A DNA stretch of 12,644 nucleotides from Acidilobaceae archaeon (lineage in GTDB: Archaea > Thermoproteota > Thermoprotei_A > Sulfolobales > Acidilobaceae), in contig JALSQL010000054.1 in NCBI GenBank assembly GCA_026985435.1, forward strand, positions 1 through 12,644, read 5' to 3'. The notes under the pieces were generated by a model that was not told where the DNA came from, did no database searches, and was given only the letters and a program-made list of their open reading frames with translations. Position 1 is the first letter of the stretch; the number at the start of each line of letters is the position of its first letter. Made by a program: the position numbers and the translations under genes. Below are positions 1 through 6,825 of the stretch, in pieces.

Positions 1-55
1 GCTAAACGCTAGAGGTGCCCCGGAGGGCGCGTGAGGGGAGGGGAGGAGAGGAGGG
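1..55. other. Region downstream of uL15, no gene start visible
   Basis: In many archaea secY follows the uL15 gene directly. Reading the minus strand from the uL15 stop to the window edge, I find no ATG, GTG or TTG, so secY cannot begin within this stretch and lies further left or elsewhere. The stretch starts with an almost pure pyrimidine tract on the transcript strand (33-55). It then has a 12-nt weak hairpin at 17-28 with a 4-bp GCCC/GGGC stem. Either could be part of a 3' end or a linker, and neither is diagnostic. Confidence 0.6.
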
Positions 56-541
56 CTACTCGGTCTCCCCGGACTCCTCCTGGGCCGCGAGCACTACTAC
101 CTCGCCGCCAGCCTCCTGTACCTTCTTGATAGCCTGCTCGCTGGCCGCTGGCACTACCACCTTAACCGGGGTCTTTATCGTGCCCCTGCCTAGTAGCTTG
201 TGGACGCCCATGGCAGCCAGGTCCACCAGGGGTCTGCCAGCCTCCTGGGGTAGCTTCCCGGCGGCTGAGAGTTTGTCTACCAGCTCCTGGAGCTCGCCGA
301 CGTTGATGGTCTCCGGCCTGAAGCCCACGCGTATCCTAGGCGGGTTGAATCCCTTCTTCCCGAACCAGGTGGGGGCGTACTTTATCACCCAGGTCCACAT
401 GTGCTTGTGCATGCCAGCAGCTCCGACGCCGCCCTTGCTGCCGCTCTTCCTGTGCTGGCCTATCCTACCCCAGCCCATGGTGCGGGTTCTCCCCCTCAGC
501 TTCCTCGACTTCCTCCTCCGCCTGACTACCACCGCTGCCAC
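56..541 (-). CDS. rpl15: Large subunit ribosomal protein uL15
   Basis: uL15 is a late-assembling protein of the 50S subunit that binds 23S rRNA. The basic N-terminal tail (residues 1-40) carries the family signature RGRTRTMGWGRIGQHRKSG, followed by a glycine-rich segment and the conserved HKHMWTW region. The globular C-terminal half includes the typical stretch GTIKTPVKVVVPAASEQA. The tail after it is acidic (EESGETE). At 161 residues it is slightly longer than most archaeal homologues because of this tail. The start is GTG, six bases after the uL30 stop and preceded by a G-rich run; the stop is TAG. It is the last gene of the visible cluster, and SecY is its usual next neighbour. Identity is certain; only the exact start is inferred. 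Confidence 0.97.
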   Translation of the reverse strand: MAAVVVRRRRKSRKLRGRTRTMGWGRIGQHRKSGSKGGVGAAGMHKHMWTWVIKYAPTWFGKKGFNPPRIRVGFRPETINVGELQELVDKLSAAGKLPQEAGRPLVDLAAMGVHKLLGRGTIKTPVKVVVPAASEQAIKKVQEAGGEVVVLAAQEESGETE

Positions 542-547
542 CCCCGG

Positions 548-1039
548 CTAGAGCATCCTCCTTATGAGGTCGTTTATCGCTGGCCCCCTATAGCCTAGCT
601 CCCCGCCAGCCTTGTAGTGCCTCTTTATCGAGCCCCTGAAGCCGCCCCTGGGCGGGTGTAGCCTGAAGAAGGGCTTGACACCGTACTTCTCCAGTTCGTG
701 GTAGTGGAGCTCGCCGTCCACGAGCTTCCTGGCCAGCTCGGGTATCCCGCCCAGTATCTTAAGGTTCTCCGCCACCCACAGGTCGGTTATCGGCTTGTCG
801 CCGACGAGCCTGCCCCGGATCCTGAGTAGCTCCACGAGAGTCTCAGCGTCGATCTCCCCCCAGGTCGCCCAGTTCTCGACCTTCCTCAGCATACCCTCTA
901 GGCCGGGCAGGCTGCTGTGGTATAGGCTTGCCGTGTAGCGCCTGTGTAGCCTCAGGAGCCTGAGGGTGGTCTCAACCTCCGGGTGGACGTCCACGGTCCC
1001 GCGGATGCGTATTATCGCGTAGAGTGGCACCTCAACCAC
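548..1039 (-). CDS. rpl30: Large subunit ribosomal protein uL30
   Basis: uL30 is a 50S protein that contacts 23S rRNA near the 5S rRNA region. The first 15 residues (PLYAIIRIRGTVDVHP) are the family hallmark. Residues 25-45 carry the LRLLRLHRRYTASLYHSS segment. The C-terminal extension characteristic of archaeal and eukaryotic forms (…FFRLHPPRGGFRGSIK…) is present, which explains the 163 residues against about 60 in bacteria. The start is GTG with a CCAGGGG run immediately before it, 10 bases after the uS5 stop. The stop is TAG, and uL15 begins six bases later. Nothing is missing or unusual. Confidence 0.97.
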   Translation of the reverse strand: MVEVPLYAIIRIRGTVDVHPEVETTLRLLRLHRRYTASLYHSSLPGLEGMLRKVENWATWGEIDAETLVELLRIRGRLVGDKPITDLWVAENLKILGGIPELARKLVDGELHYHELEKYGVKPFFRLHPPRGGFRGSIKRHYKAGGELGYRGPAINDLIRRML

Positions 1040-1049
1040 CCCTGGCCCG

Positions 1050-1718
1050 CTAGACCCTGGCCCAGTCGAGCGGCGTCACGAACTCGTAAGTAGCCCTCAG
1101 CGCCAGGTAGGTGGCGCGGGCGAAGTTGTAGCTGGTCCTGGTCTCGCCGCGGGTGAAGCTCCACACGTCGCGTATGCCAGCCATCCTGAGGACCATCTTA
1201 GCCACGTCTCCGGCGACGAGCCCTGTACCCTTGGGTGCGGGCTTGAGTATCACCTCAACGCTACCGCTCTTGCCGCGCACGGTGAAGGGCACGCTGTGGG
1301 CCTCGCCACAGGTGCACTCCCAGCTGCCGCAGCCCCTCCTGACGGGTACGATGTTCAGCTTAGCATTCCTAACAGCCTTCTCTATGGCGAAGCGGAACTG
1401 GCGGGCCTTACCCTTCCCGAGCCCCACGTAGCCGTCCTCGTTGCCGACCACGACCACGGCCCGGAACCTGGTGATCCTCCCCGCATCGGTCATCTTCTGG
1501 ACTATCGCCACGTCTATAACCTCGTGCTTGAGGTCGGGCAGCAGTATGTCAACTATCTCCGGCTCCAGTATCGGCATGTTCATCTTGAATATCTCGTCTA
1601 TGCTGGTGATCCTACCCTCCTTGACCATGCGGCCGACCCGGGTCCTAGGCTCCCACGCCTCGAGGACCTCGGGCGGGCTGACCGCGGGTCTGGGACCGCT
1701 AGACGAGCGCCTCACCAC
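1050..1718 (-). CDS. rps5: Small subunit ribosomal protein uS5
   Basis: uS5 sits near the mRNA entry channel of the 30S subunit and affects decoding accuracy. Residues 65-130 form the double-stranded-RNA-binding-like fold, with VIDVAIVQKMTDAGRITRF followed by GNEDGYVGLGKGKARQF. The archaeal block RGCGSWECTCGEAHSVPF spans about 128-145, and its cysteines are typical of archaeal/eukaryal members. The C-terminal domain contains GTGLVAGDVAKMVLRMAGI. Length (222) is normal. The start codon is GTG and shares its first G with the final base of the uL18 TAG stop (a one-base overlap), which suggests translational coupling. The first ~20 residues are Ser/Pro-rich and variable, so a slightly later start is possible. 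Confidence 0.97.
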   Translation of the reverse strand: MVRRSSSGPRPAVSPPEVLEAWEPRTRVGRMVKEGRITSIDEIFKMNMPILEPEIVDILLPDLKHEVIDVAIVQKMTDAGRITRFRAVVVVGNEDGYVGLGKGKARQFRFAIEKAVRNAKLNIVPVRRGCGSWECTCGEAHSVPFTVRGKSGSVEVILKPAPKGTGLVAGDVAKMVLRMAGIRDVWSFTRGETRTSYNFARATYLALRATYEFVTPLDWARV

Positions 1719-2353
1719 TACTCCTCACCCCCCACAGGGCCTGCAACCTCGGCTAGGGCCTCCGGGTACTCCTCGCGGATCTTGGAGAGCACCTCGTCGA
1801 AGTGTGACGGCAGATCCTCGGGGCGGAGGCCCCGCCTTAGGTAGTCGCTGAACAGCCTCTCATACCTCTCGGGCTCCTCCGAGGCCAGCCTGGCGGCCCA
1901 CGAGGAGACGTGCTCGCCCCGTATCCTCTCGGCTGGAGGCAGTATCTCGGGCGAGTGCGGGACCCGGAGGCCAGCGTCGAGGGCGCCCTTTAGGGCTGCG
2001 AAGACGCGGCTGCCGGGGACGGGCGTCGCCAGGCCTATGTCTAGGACAGCCTCCTCAACGCCAGCCCGCCTCGCACGGGCCGCGGCGAGGAGCCCGGTGA
2101 GGTACGCGGCGCTCGTGTTCCCGGTGCCGCCGAGCCAGCCGTACCTCTTGACCAGCTCCCTACTGTGGGCCGCCGCTATCACGCGGTCGCCCTCCACCCT
2201 AGCCTCAACAACCTGCACTATGATGTACCGGTTAGTCCTCCTCACGACCAGCCTCGGCTTACCGCTCCGTATGAGCTTGAGCCTCTTGTAATAGTTAGTC
2301 TTGCCCTCCCTGCGCCGCCTCCAGGGAACCCTGTACCTAGGCCCGTGGCCCAC
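1718..2353 (-). CDS. rpl18: Large subunit ribosomal protein uL18
   Basis: uL18 binds 5S rRNA and, with uL5, anchors it in the central protuberance of the 50S subunit. The N terminus has the family pattern PRYRVPWRRRREGKTNYYKR, then a β-rich core containing RLVVRRTNRYIIVQVV and the motif WLGGTGNTSAAYLTG near residues 90-105. The C-terminal half keeps the archaeal segment VPHSPEILPPAERIRGEHV. At 211 residues it is at the long end for archaea because of an acidic tail. The GTG start lies six bases after a GGTGA Shine-Dalgarno match that overlaps the region just past the eL19 stop. The TAG stop overlaps the uS5 start by one base. Confidence 0.97.
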   Translation of the reverse strand: MGHGPRYRVPWRRRREGKTNYYKRLKLIRSGKPRLVVRRTNRYIIVQVVEARVEGDRVIAAAHSRELVKRYGWLGGTGNTSAAYLTGLLAAARARRAGVEEAVLDIGLATPVPGSRVFAALKGALDAGLRVPHSPEILPPAERIRGEHVSSWAARLASEEPERYERLFSDYLRRGLRPEDLPSHFDEVLSKIREEYPEALAEVAGPVGGEE

Positions 2354-2367
2354 TACGCGTCACCCCC

Positions 2368-2835
2368 CTACGACTGGCCCTTAGCCTCCCTCAGGAGGCC
2401 CTCCTCCTCGAGGTGGCGCCTGAGCGCGGTGAGGCTCCTGAACATGCCTCCCTTCGCCAGCCTGTAGAGGCGCCTGTAGGTGCGCCTGTCTATGACGCCA
2501 TGGTCGCGGAGCCAGCGGAGGTAGCGGCGGATCCTCCTAATCCTGTGGACCCACTCCTCCTTCGGGTCGAGCCTGGCGGTGGCGGGGCCCTTCCTCCTGC
2601 CGGGGCCCCTCCTGCGGCCCTTGGCGCGCTGCCTCCTCCTCTCGAGCCACCGGTGGGCGTTACCCTTCTTGGGCTCGACCCTTATGAGCCCCCTCTTTAT
2701 GAGGGCCTCCACGTCCCGCCTGGTCAGCGCCTGGGATATCTCCTCAGCGTCCTCGGGGTCGGGGCTGATCCATATCCTGCTCTCTCCGACCCCGAGGATC
2801 TCCGCGGCGAGCCTCCTCTGCAGCCTGTAGTCCAT
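2368..2835 (-). CDS. rpl19e: Large subunit ribosomal protein eL19
   Basis: eL19 is a 50S protein found only in archaea and eukaryotes. It is a long, highly basic helical protein that lies across 23S rRNA domains. Residues 1-55 form the compact N-terminal domain (QRRLAAEILGVGESRIWISP, then EISQALTRRDVEALIKRGLI). The middle is an Arg/Lys/Gly-rich linker, RQRAKGRRRGPGRRKGPATA, and a basic helix follows (WVHRIRRIRRYLRWLRD…YRRLYRLAKGGMFRS). Length (155) is usual. It is one of three genes in the operon with an unambiguous ATG start, two bases after the eL32 stop. It ends with TAG, 14 bases before uL18. Confidence 0.97.
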   Translation of the reverse strand: MDYRLQRRLAAEILGVGESRIWISPDPEDAEEISQALTRRDVEALIKRGLIRVEPKKGNAHRWLERRRQRAKGRRRGPGRRKGPATARLDPKEEWVHRIRRIRRYLRWLRDHGVIDRRTYRRLYRLAKGGMFRSLTALRRHLEEEGLLREAKGQS

Positions 2836-2837
2836 CC

Positions 2838-3269
2838 CTACGCAACCCCCGCGGCGTTAGCCACCCGCAGACCCCTCTCCTTAGCCGCCTTGATAAGCTC
2901 CAGCCTCTTCCGGAGGCCCACGGTCGAGGCTATATAGACTATGTGCCTCGAGGGGTCGAGGCCCTCCAGCTCGCCCTTGCTGTGCACCACCACCGGCTCC
3001 AGGCCGCTGGGGTGCAGCCCGCGGAGCTCGCTTGGAGTCCTATAGCCGACCTTGACTATGGGCGGGTAGCCCTTCAGCTGCAGCCTCATCTTGTTATCGT
3101 TACCCTTCGGCTTCCTCCAGTACTCGCGCCTCTCGAACTTCCAGAACCTCCACGAGAGGTACCTCAGGAACCTAGGCCTGGACCTCCTCTCGCGCTCCAT
3201 CCTCCTCTGGAGCTTCCTCCTCTCCCGGAGGGCGGAGACCGCCGCCTCCCTGCTACCCCCGGCGCTCAC
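2838..3269 (-). CDS. rpl32e: Large subunit ribosomal protein eL32
   Basis: eL32 is an archaeal/eukaryal 50S protein. Its core signature is clear: RFLRYLSWRFWKFERREYWR at residues 33-52, then KPKGNDNKMRLQLKGYPPIVKVGYRTP and RGLHPSGLEPVVVHS. The C-terminal domain contains HIVYIASTVGLRKRLELI followed by a stretch (AAKERGLRVANA) that matches the family end. The first ~30 residues are a charged, variable extension, so total length (143) is slightly above the usual ~130. The GTG start overlaps the uL6 stop by four bases (GTGA), the classic coupled arrangement. The stop is TAG, two bases before eL19. Confidence 0.96.
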   Translation of the reverse strand: MSAGGSREAAVSALRERRKLQRRMERERRSRPRFLRYLSWRFWKFERREYWRKPKGNDNKMRLQLKGYPPIVKVGYRTPSELRGLHPSGLEPVVVHSKGELEGLDPSRHIVYIASTVGLRKRLELIKAAKERGLRVANAAGVA

Positions 3270-3829
3270 GCCTCTACCACCTCCCTCTGGTAAATGTATA
3301 TTCCGTCTAGGAACTTCCTCCTGTCCTTGTCGCTTATATGGGTGGCCCTCTCGATGTTGGCGGCGGTCTGGGCGACCTTCTCAATATCTATTCCCTCAAC
3401 CACGACGTCCTGCCCCTTAACCTGAACCTTGACCCCGGGCAGTATCCTGGCAACCCTAGGCGCCCTCTCGCCCAGGAAGTTCGTTATAACGACCCGGTCG
3501 CCCTCGACCTTAATGTTGATGGGGAAGTGGCTGTAGATAACCTTGAGCTTATAGCGGAACCCCTTGGTTACCCCCAGGATCATGTTCCTAACATGGGCCG
3601 CTATAGTGCCCACGAGGGCCCTCGTCCGCGACCGGGCGAAGAACGCCTCCACCACGAACTTCCCATCCTCAACCCTCATGATCACGCCGCGGGCGTGGCT
3701 GAAGTCCCTCTCGAGCTCCCCCTTAGGCCCCCTCACGCGGACCTTGCTACCATCTATTGTAACCTCCACGCCATCCGGTATCTCTACGGTTGACACTACA
3801 TGGACGTCCTTAGGCATCCTCTCCGGCAC
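3266..3829 (-). CDS. rpl6: Large subunit ribosomal protein uL6
   Basis: uL6 lies near the GTPase-associated centre and sarcin-ricin loop of the 50S subunit. The family's two tandem RNA-binding-like domains are visible. Domain 1 contains VTIDGSKVRVRGPKGELERD (residues ~24-43) and the RALVGTIAAHVRNMI helix. Domain 2 contains YKLKVIYSHFPINIKVEG and FLGERAPRVARILPGVKV. The conserved tail RRKFLDGIYIYQREVV is intact, and length (187) is normal. The GTG at 3829 is the listed start, but an in-frame ATG at 3817, directly preceded by GGAGAGG, is an alternative, as is usual for 'MPKDV' N termini. Unlike its neighbours, this gene follows a 146-base non-coding gap with hairpin potential. That makes it the best candidate in the operon for separate regulation. 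Confidence 0.96.
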   Translation of the reverse strand: MPERMPKDVHVVSTVEIPDGVEVTIDGSKVRVRGPKGELERDFSHARGVIMRVEDGKFVVEAFFARSRTRALVGTIAAHVRNMILGVTKGFRYKLKVIYSHFPINIKVEGDRVVITNFLGERAPRVARILPGVKVQVKGQDVVVEGIDIEKVAQTAANIERATHISDKDRRKFLDGIYIYQREVVEA

Positions 3830-3975
3830 CCCGCATCTCTAGCGTGGCCCCTCGAGCCACCCAGTGGTGCGCCGGGGCCCTGCTAGGGTTCAAAAAGGTG
3901 ACGCGCAGCCCCTCCGGGTCCCAGAGGGTTGATGCGCTAGAGGAGGTGGGGCCCCGCGGCTGGGGGCGGGCTGGG
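3830..3975 (-). promoter_or_regulatory. Structured 146-nt spacer between uS8 and uL6
   Basis: All other operon joints except one are 15 bases or fewer, so this gap is exceptional. On the transcript strand it holds, in order: (1) a 35-nt compound hairpin at 3937-3903 with outer GCGCA/TGCGC arms and an inner 8-pair stem CCCTCTGG/CCGGAGGG closing a GAC loop; (2) a T5 tract at 3896-3892, six bases past that stem; (3) a small CCCT/AGGG hairpin at 3888-3878; (4) GGCCCC/GGGGCC arms at 3879-3874 and 3851-3846 enclosing a further short CACC/GGTG stem. Elements 3 and 4 overlap and would be alternatives. No TATA box, C/D box pair or tRNA pattern is visible. A partial terminator or a cis-regulatory leader for uL6 are the best inferences. 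Confidence 0.4.
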
Positions 3976-4377
3976 CTAGTATACGTAAGCTAGGAGGACT
4001 CCCCCTACCTTCTTCTCGATGGCCTCCCGGTGGGTCATGACGCCCTGGCTCGTGCTTATTATGAGGAGGCCTATGTCCCTGCTGGCCAGGTACTTCCTCA
4101 GCCACTCGGGCATCCTCGAGAGCTCGCGGTAGCTCACCGGGAACCGTGGCTTGATCACGCCGATCCTGTTTATCCTGCCGAGCAGCTCGACCCTGAACTT
4201 GCCCCAGCGGCCGTCGTCTATGTACTCGAAGCCGCCGATGTAGCCCTCCCTCTGGAGTATCCTGAGGACGGAGGCGATAAGCTTGCTCGCCGGCATTATG
4301 ATGGCCTCCCTCTTACCCCTCATCTCAGCGTTGTAGATGGTGGCGAGCGCGTTAGCTAGAGTGTCAAGCATCACCAC
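3976..4377 (-). CDS. rps8: Small subunit ribosomal protein uS8
   Basis: uS8 binds the central domain of 16S rRNA early in 30S assembly. The N-terminal domain has the family pattern LANALATIYNAEMRGKREA, followed by the conserved IIMPASKLIASVLRILQREGYI. The C-terminal domain carries the rRNA-contact signature ISTSQGVMTHREA at about residues 107-119. Length (133) matches archaeal homologues. Three start codons are stacked in frame (GTG, GTG, ATG at 4377, 4374 and 4371). The real start is one of these, with a GGGGGTGG run upstream between the uS14 stop and the gene. The stop is TAG and is followed by the long structured spacer before uL6. Confidence 0.97.
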   Translation of the reverse strand: MVMLDTLANALATIYNAEMRGKREAIIMPASKLIASVLRILQREGYIGGFEYIDDGRWGKFRVELLGRINRIGVIKPRFPVSYRELSRMPEWLRKYLASRDIGLLIISTSQGVMTHREAIEKKVGGVLLAYVY

Positions 4378-4392
4378 CGACGACCACCCCCG

Positions 4393-4557
4393 TCACCTGT
4401 ACTTCTTGAAGCCCAGGAGCATCGCCACCTCCCGGAAGCACTGGCGGCACAGGTAGAGCCCGTACTTCTGGATCACCGCGTCGCGGGTGCCGCACCGCAT
4501 ACACTTCTGGGCGCCCCGCCCCATCAGCTTCGGCTTCGGAGGCCTAACCTTCCCCAC
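4393..4557 (-). CDS. rps14: Small subunit ribosomal protein uS14 (zinc-binding type)
   Basis: This 54-residue protein of the 30S head fills the interval between uL5 and uS8. It begins MGKVRPPKPKLMGRGAQ at a GTG. It carries a zinc ribbon of two CxxC pairs, CMRC at residues 19-22 and CRQC at 37-40, joined by GTRDAVIQKYGLYL. It ends EVAMLLGFKKYR before TGA. The length and both cysteine pairs match the archaeal zinc-containing form. A GGGGGT run eight bases before the GTG is a plausible ribosome-binding site, in the 12-base gap after the uL5 stop. The terminal AGGTGA of this gene also lies at a useful position for initiation of uS8. Confidence 0.96.
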   Translation of the reverse strand: MGKVRPPKPKLMGRGAQKCMRCGTRDAVIQKYGLYLCRQCFREVAMLLGFKKYR

Positions 4558-4569
4558 TGCTCGACCCCC

Positions 4570-5160
4570 CTACCTCTCTACCCACTCGACCCCGAGGAGC
4601 TGGCTTAATAGCACCATTGTCTCCTCCGGCTTGACCCTATGACGGGCCGGTATGTGGCCCTTCCTGGCCCTCTTACGCCTCACAATGCGGTAGCCCGGCC
4701 TCTCGACGGTGATCGCAACGTCCATGCCGAGTATGCCAACCTCCGGATCATAGCGGACGCCCGGGATGAGGATGTGCTCCTCTATACCGAAACTGACGTT
4801 GCCGTGCACGTCTATGCTGGACGTCTTGATCCTCCTGTTCACCGCCTCTAGAGCCTTGTCGAGGAACTTCAGGGCCTTCTCCCTGCGGAGGGTAACCATG
4901 ACTGCTATGTTCTCGCCCTTCCTCACGCCGAAAGCCCTGATGGTGCGCTTAGCCTTCCTGAACACGGGCTTCTGGCCCGTTATCTCCTCGAGTATCTGGG
5001 CCGCCTTGACAAGCCTCTCGCCGCTGTAGCCTATGCTTATGTTCACGGTGACCTTCGCTATCCTGGGCTTCTTCATGGGGTGGGCCTTCCAGTCCTCGAG
5101 TATCTCCTCGACCCTCTCCGGGGGTAGCGGGACGCCCTTCACGCTCACGGCTACCACCAC
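4570..5160 (-). CDS. rpl5: Large subunit ribosomal protein uL5
   Basis: uL5 binds 5S rRNA and contacts the P-site tRNA from the central protuberance. The family core is intact: HPMKKPRIAKVTVNISIGYS (residues 27-46), then LEEITGQKPVFRKAKRTIRAF and GVRKGENIAVMVTLR. The C-terminal half has SFGIEEHILIPGVRYDPEVG and GMDVAITVERPG. Length (196) is at the long end for archaea because of a 20-25-residue N-terminal extension. The GTG start at 5160 overlaps the end of eS4 by 10 bases. Several in-frame GTG codons follow closely, and a GGAGGGTG run inside the eS4 stop region could serve any of them, so the first few residues are uncertain. The stop is TAG. Confidence 0.97.
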   Translation of the reverse strand: MVVAVSVKGVPLPPERVEEILEDWKAHPMKKPRIAKVTVNISIGYSGERLVKAAQILEEITGQKPVFRKAKRTIRAFGVRKGENIAVMVTLRREKALKFLDKALEAVNRRIKTSSIDVHGNVSFGIEEHILIPGVRYDPEVGILGMDVAITVERPGYRIVRRKRARKGHIPARHRVKPEETMVLLSQLLGVEWVER

Positions 5161-5912
5161 GCACCCTCCGGGAGGCTGATCACAGGCTTATCCCTTCCGA
5201 TGACTAGGATGTAGTCTAGGCTCGTCTGGAAGAGGTTGCCCCTGCGATCCTCCATCGTGACTATGCTCCTCCTCCTACCCCAGCCCCGGTGTACCTCCTT
5301 GATGCGGCCCACTCGGCCGACGTTGCGGCCGGCGAACGTTATGGCGAGGACGCCCTCCTCGAGTGGAATGTACTCCTTCACCTCCTGCTCGGGGACTGTG
5401 ATGACTAGGGTTCCGAGGGTCTTGAACCTGTCCTCGACCGGGTTCCTCGGGTCGCTAACCCTCACGAGGAGGTTCCTACCACCCATCAGGTTTAGCTGGA
5501 TATGGCCGCCCCGCACGGTTGTCTTGTTCTCGATGCGCACCGGCTTAATGTTGGGCTCCTCCTTGGGTATCGGGTGCATCCTAAAGAAGGTGACAGGGTA
5601 CGGTACGAAGCGGTACCTCTCGCCCGTGTCGACGATCTCCAGGATATCCATGACCCCAACGGGGTACTTGTAGTCCTTCCGAACCCTGCCGTCGACCTTG
5701 AAGTGGCCCTCGGATATCAGCTTTCTAGCCTCCCTAGCGGTCTTAGCGTAGCCCAGAACGTTCCTGACCACCAGCAGTAGCGGGAGGCTCAGCTCCGCCG
5801 GGTGAGGCCCAGGCCTGGGCTTGACGGTCCACTTGTACTCCTTGCGGAGTATGGGCCAGAACCTCGGGGCCGCGAGGGCCTTCAGCCTCCTCTGCCCGCC
5901 CATCCTAGCCAC
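5151..5912 (-). CDS. rps4e: Small subunit ribosomal protein eS4
   Basis: eS4 is a 30S protein specific to archaea and eukaryotes and unrelated to bacterial S4 in overall fold. The order of domains is standard. A basic N terminus (LKALAAPRFWPILRKEYKWT) is followed by an S4-like RNA-binding motif around residues 42-95 (ARKLISEGHFKVDGRVRKD). The central β-domain contains the HIQLNLMGGRNLLV segment, and a KOW-like element follows (ITFAGRNVGRVGRIKEVHRG, residues 191-210). Length (253) is slightly above the usual ~240. The start is GTG, with GAGGTGGTGA just upstream overlapping the uL24 TGA stop. An ATG at codon 4 is an alternative. The TAG stop lies inside the uL5 start region. Confidence 0.97.
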   Translation of the reverse strand: MARMGGQRRLKALAAPRFWPILRKEYKWTVKPRPGPHPAELSLPLLLVVRNVLGYAKTAREARKLISEGHFKVDGRVRKDYKYPVGVMDILEIVDTGERYRFVPYPVTFFRMHPIPKEEPNIKPVRIENKTTVRGGHIQLNLMGGRNLLVRVSDPRNPVEDRFKTLGTLVITVPEQEVKEYIPLEEGVLAITFAGRNVGRVGRIKEVHRGWGRRRSIVTMEDRRGNLFQTSLDYILVIGRDKPVISLPEGAWW

Positions 5913-5923
5913 GTCTCACCACC

Positions 5924-6361
5924 TCAACCCTGCGCGCCGCTCTGGGGCTCGGGGGACGCCGCGGGGGCCTCCTCGCCGACGCGGCCGCCGCGGCGCTCTA
6001 GGATCCTGCGCCTCCACGGGTCGCTCAGGTCTAGCTCGACTATCATGACCTTGGAGGGGTGCAGGGGCCTAAACACGGGGGTGCCATCGCTCCTCTTAAT
6101 CGTGACGCCGTCCACGTAGATCCTGTAGCGGCGAAGGTCAACCTTCACGACCTTGCCCTCGTGGCCCCTGAAGTCGCCCCGCATAACCTTAACCTTATCC
6201 CCCGCCCTTACGGGGAGGCTCCTGACCCCGTACTTCTCGCGGAGCTCGGGGCTGAGGGGCGCGCTCATGAGCTTCTGCCTCACGTGCAGGGGCGCCTGGA
6301 AGTAGGCGCGCCTCTGCTTCCTCGGCTGCCTGCTCGCCGAAAGCCTAGCCATCACACCCAC
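5924..6361 (-). CDS. rpl24: Large subunit ribosomal protein uL24
   Basis: uL24 is an assembly-initiator protein of the 50S subunit and lies near the peptide exit tunnel. Residues 10-50 are the archaeal/eukaryal N-terminal region (RKQRRAYFQAPLHVRQKLMS, then REKYGVRSLPVRAGD). The KOW motif follows: GDKVKVMRGDFRGHEGKVVK at 54-73. The core ends near WRRRILERR. A low-complexity tail (about residues 124-145, rich in Gly, Ala, Glu, Pro and Ser) follows and is not part of the conserved fold. The listed GTG start (6361) has an in-frame ATG three codons later (6352), which gives the more typical N terminus MARLSASRQ. I favour that ATG slightly. The stop is TGA. Confidence 0.96.
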   Translation of the reverse strand: MGVMARLSASRQPRKQRRAYFQAPLHVRQKLMSAPLSPELREKYGVRSLPVRAGDKVKVMRGDFRGHEGKVVKVDLRRYRIYVDGVTIKRSDGTPVFRPLHPSKVMIVELDLSDPWRRRILERRGGRVGEEAPAASPEPQSGAQG

Positions 6362-6371
6362 CCCATCTAGG

Positions 6372-6794
6372 CTAGACTATTATGGTGGCGAGCTTGGCCA
6401 GCCTCGGCCACCGCTCGGCCGCCTCCCTGGCTATTGGGCCCCTTATCTCGGTGCCCCTCGGGGTCCCGTCCTGGTTGACTAGGACGACGGCGTTGTCCTC
6501 GAACGCCACCCAGGTGCCGTCGGGCCTCCGGAAGGGCCTCCTCTGCCTGACCACGACAGCGTAGACAACCTGCCTCCGGAGCTGGACGTTCCCCTTCTTC
6601 ACGGTGACAACAACCAGGTCCCCGACGCCAGCCCTCGGCAGCTGGCGGAGCCTGGTCTTGTAGAGGGGCACGTTGATTATCATAACCTCCTTGGCCCCGC
6701 TATTATCGGCCACTCCCACGTAGCTGCCAACCTGTAGGCCCTCGTTAACGCCGAGCCTCGATATCACCGCGCCGTACTTCTTCTTTTTCGGCAT
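6372..6794 (-). CDS. rpl14: Large subunit ribosomal protein uL14
   Basis: uL14 lies at the intersubunit face of the 50S subunit and forms a bridge with 16S rRNA. The conserved VGSYVGVADNSGAKEVMIIN region is at about residues 22-41. PRAGVGDLVVVTVKKGN follows, then the motif VAFEDNAVVLVNQDGTPRGT and the closing GPIAREAAERWPRLAKLA. Length (140) is normal for archaea. The start is a clear ATG with a lysine-rich N terminus (MPKKKKYG). It is preceded by a 53-base spacer with a TATA-like box, so this gene may head an internal transcript. The stop is TAG, 10 bases before the listed uL24 start. Confidence 0.97.
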   Translation of the reverse strand: MPKKKKYGAVISRLGVNEGLQVGSYVGVADNSGAKEVMIINVPLYKTRLRQLPRAGVGDLVVVTVKKGNVQLRRQVVYAVVVRQRRPFRRPDGTWVAFEDNAVVLVNQDGTPRGTEIRGPIAREAAERWPRLAKLATIIV

Positions 6795-6825
6795 TTCCGC
6801 CTAGTCCCCCCGCGCACCGCACCTG

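Noticed and set aside
33..55. CRISPR or tandem repeat in the GGGGA-rich stretch
   Set aside because: It is a short simple purine tract without spacer-repeat structure or a constant unit.
15..551. Long plus-strand open frames over the ribosomal genes (e.g. 15-551, 1296-1844, 2413-2937, 8435-8935)
   Set aside because: They lie antisense to certain ribosomal protein genes, have Pro/Leu/Arg-rich compositions expected from reading G+C-rich coding DNA backwards, and match no family.
3878..3906. Plus-strand GGGTTCAAAA resembling a tRNA T-arm
   Set aside because: The flanking bases do not pair as a T-stem, and no acceptor, D-arm or anticodon arm can be built around it.
3830..3975. C/D-box small RNA in the uS8-uL6 spacer
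   Set aside because: A TTGATGC string exists on the plus strand, but no proper RUGAUGA C box with a matching CUGA D box is present on either strand.
3890..4105. Minus-strand 71-codon frame spanning the end of uS8 and the spacer
   Set aside because: It overlaps uS8 in another frame, has low-complexity Pro/Gly/His composition and does not account for the spacer's pairing pattern.
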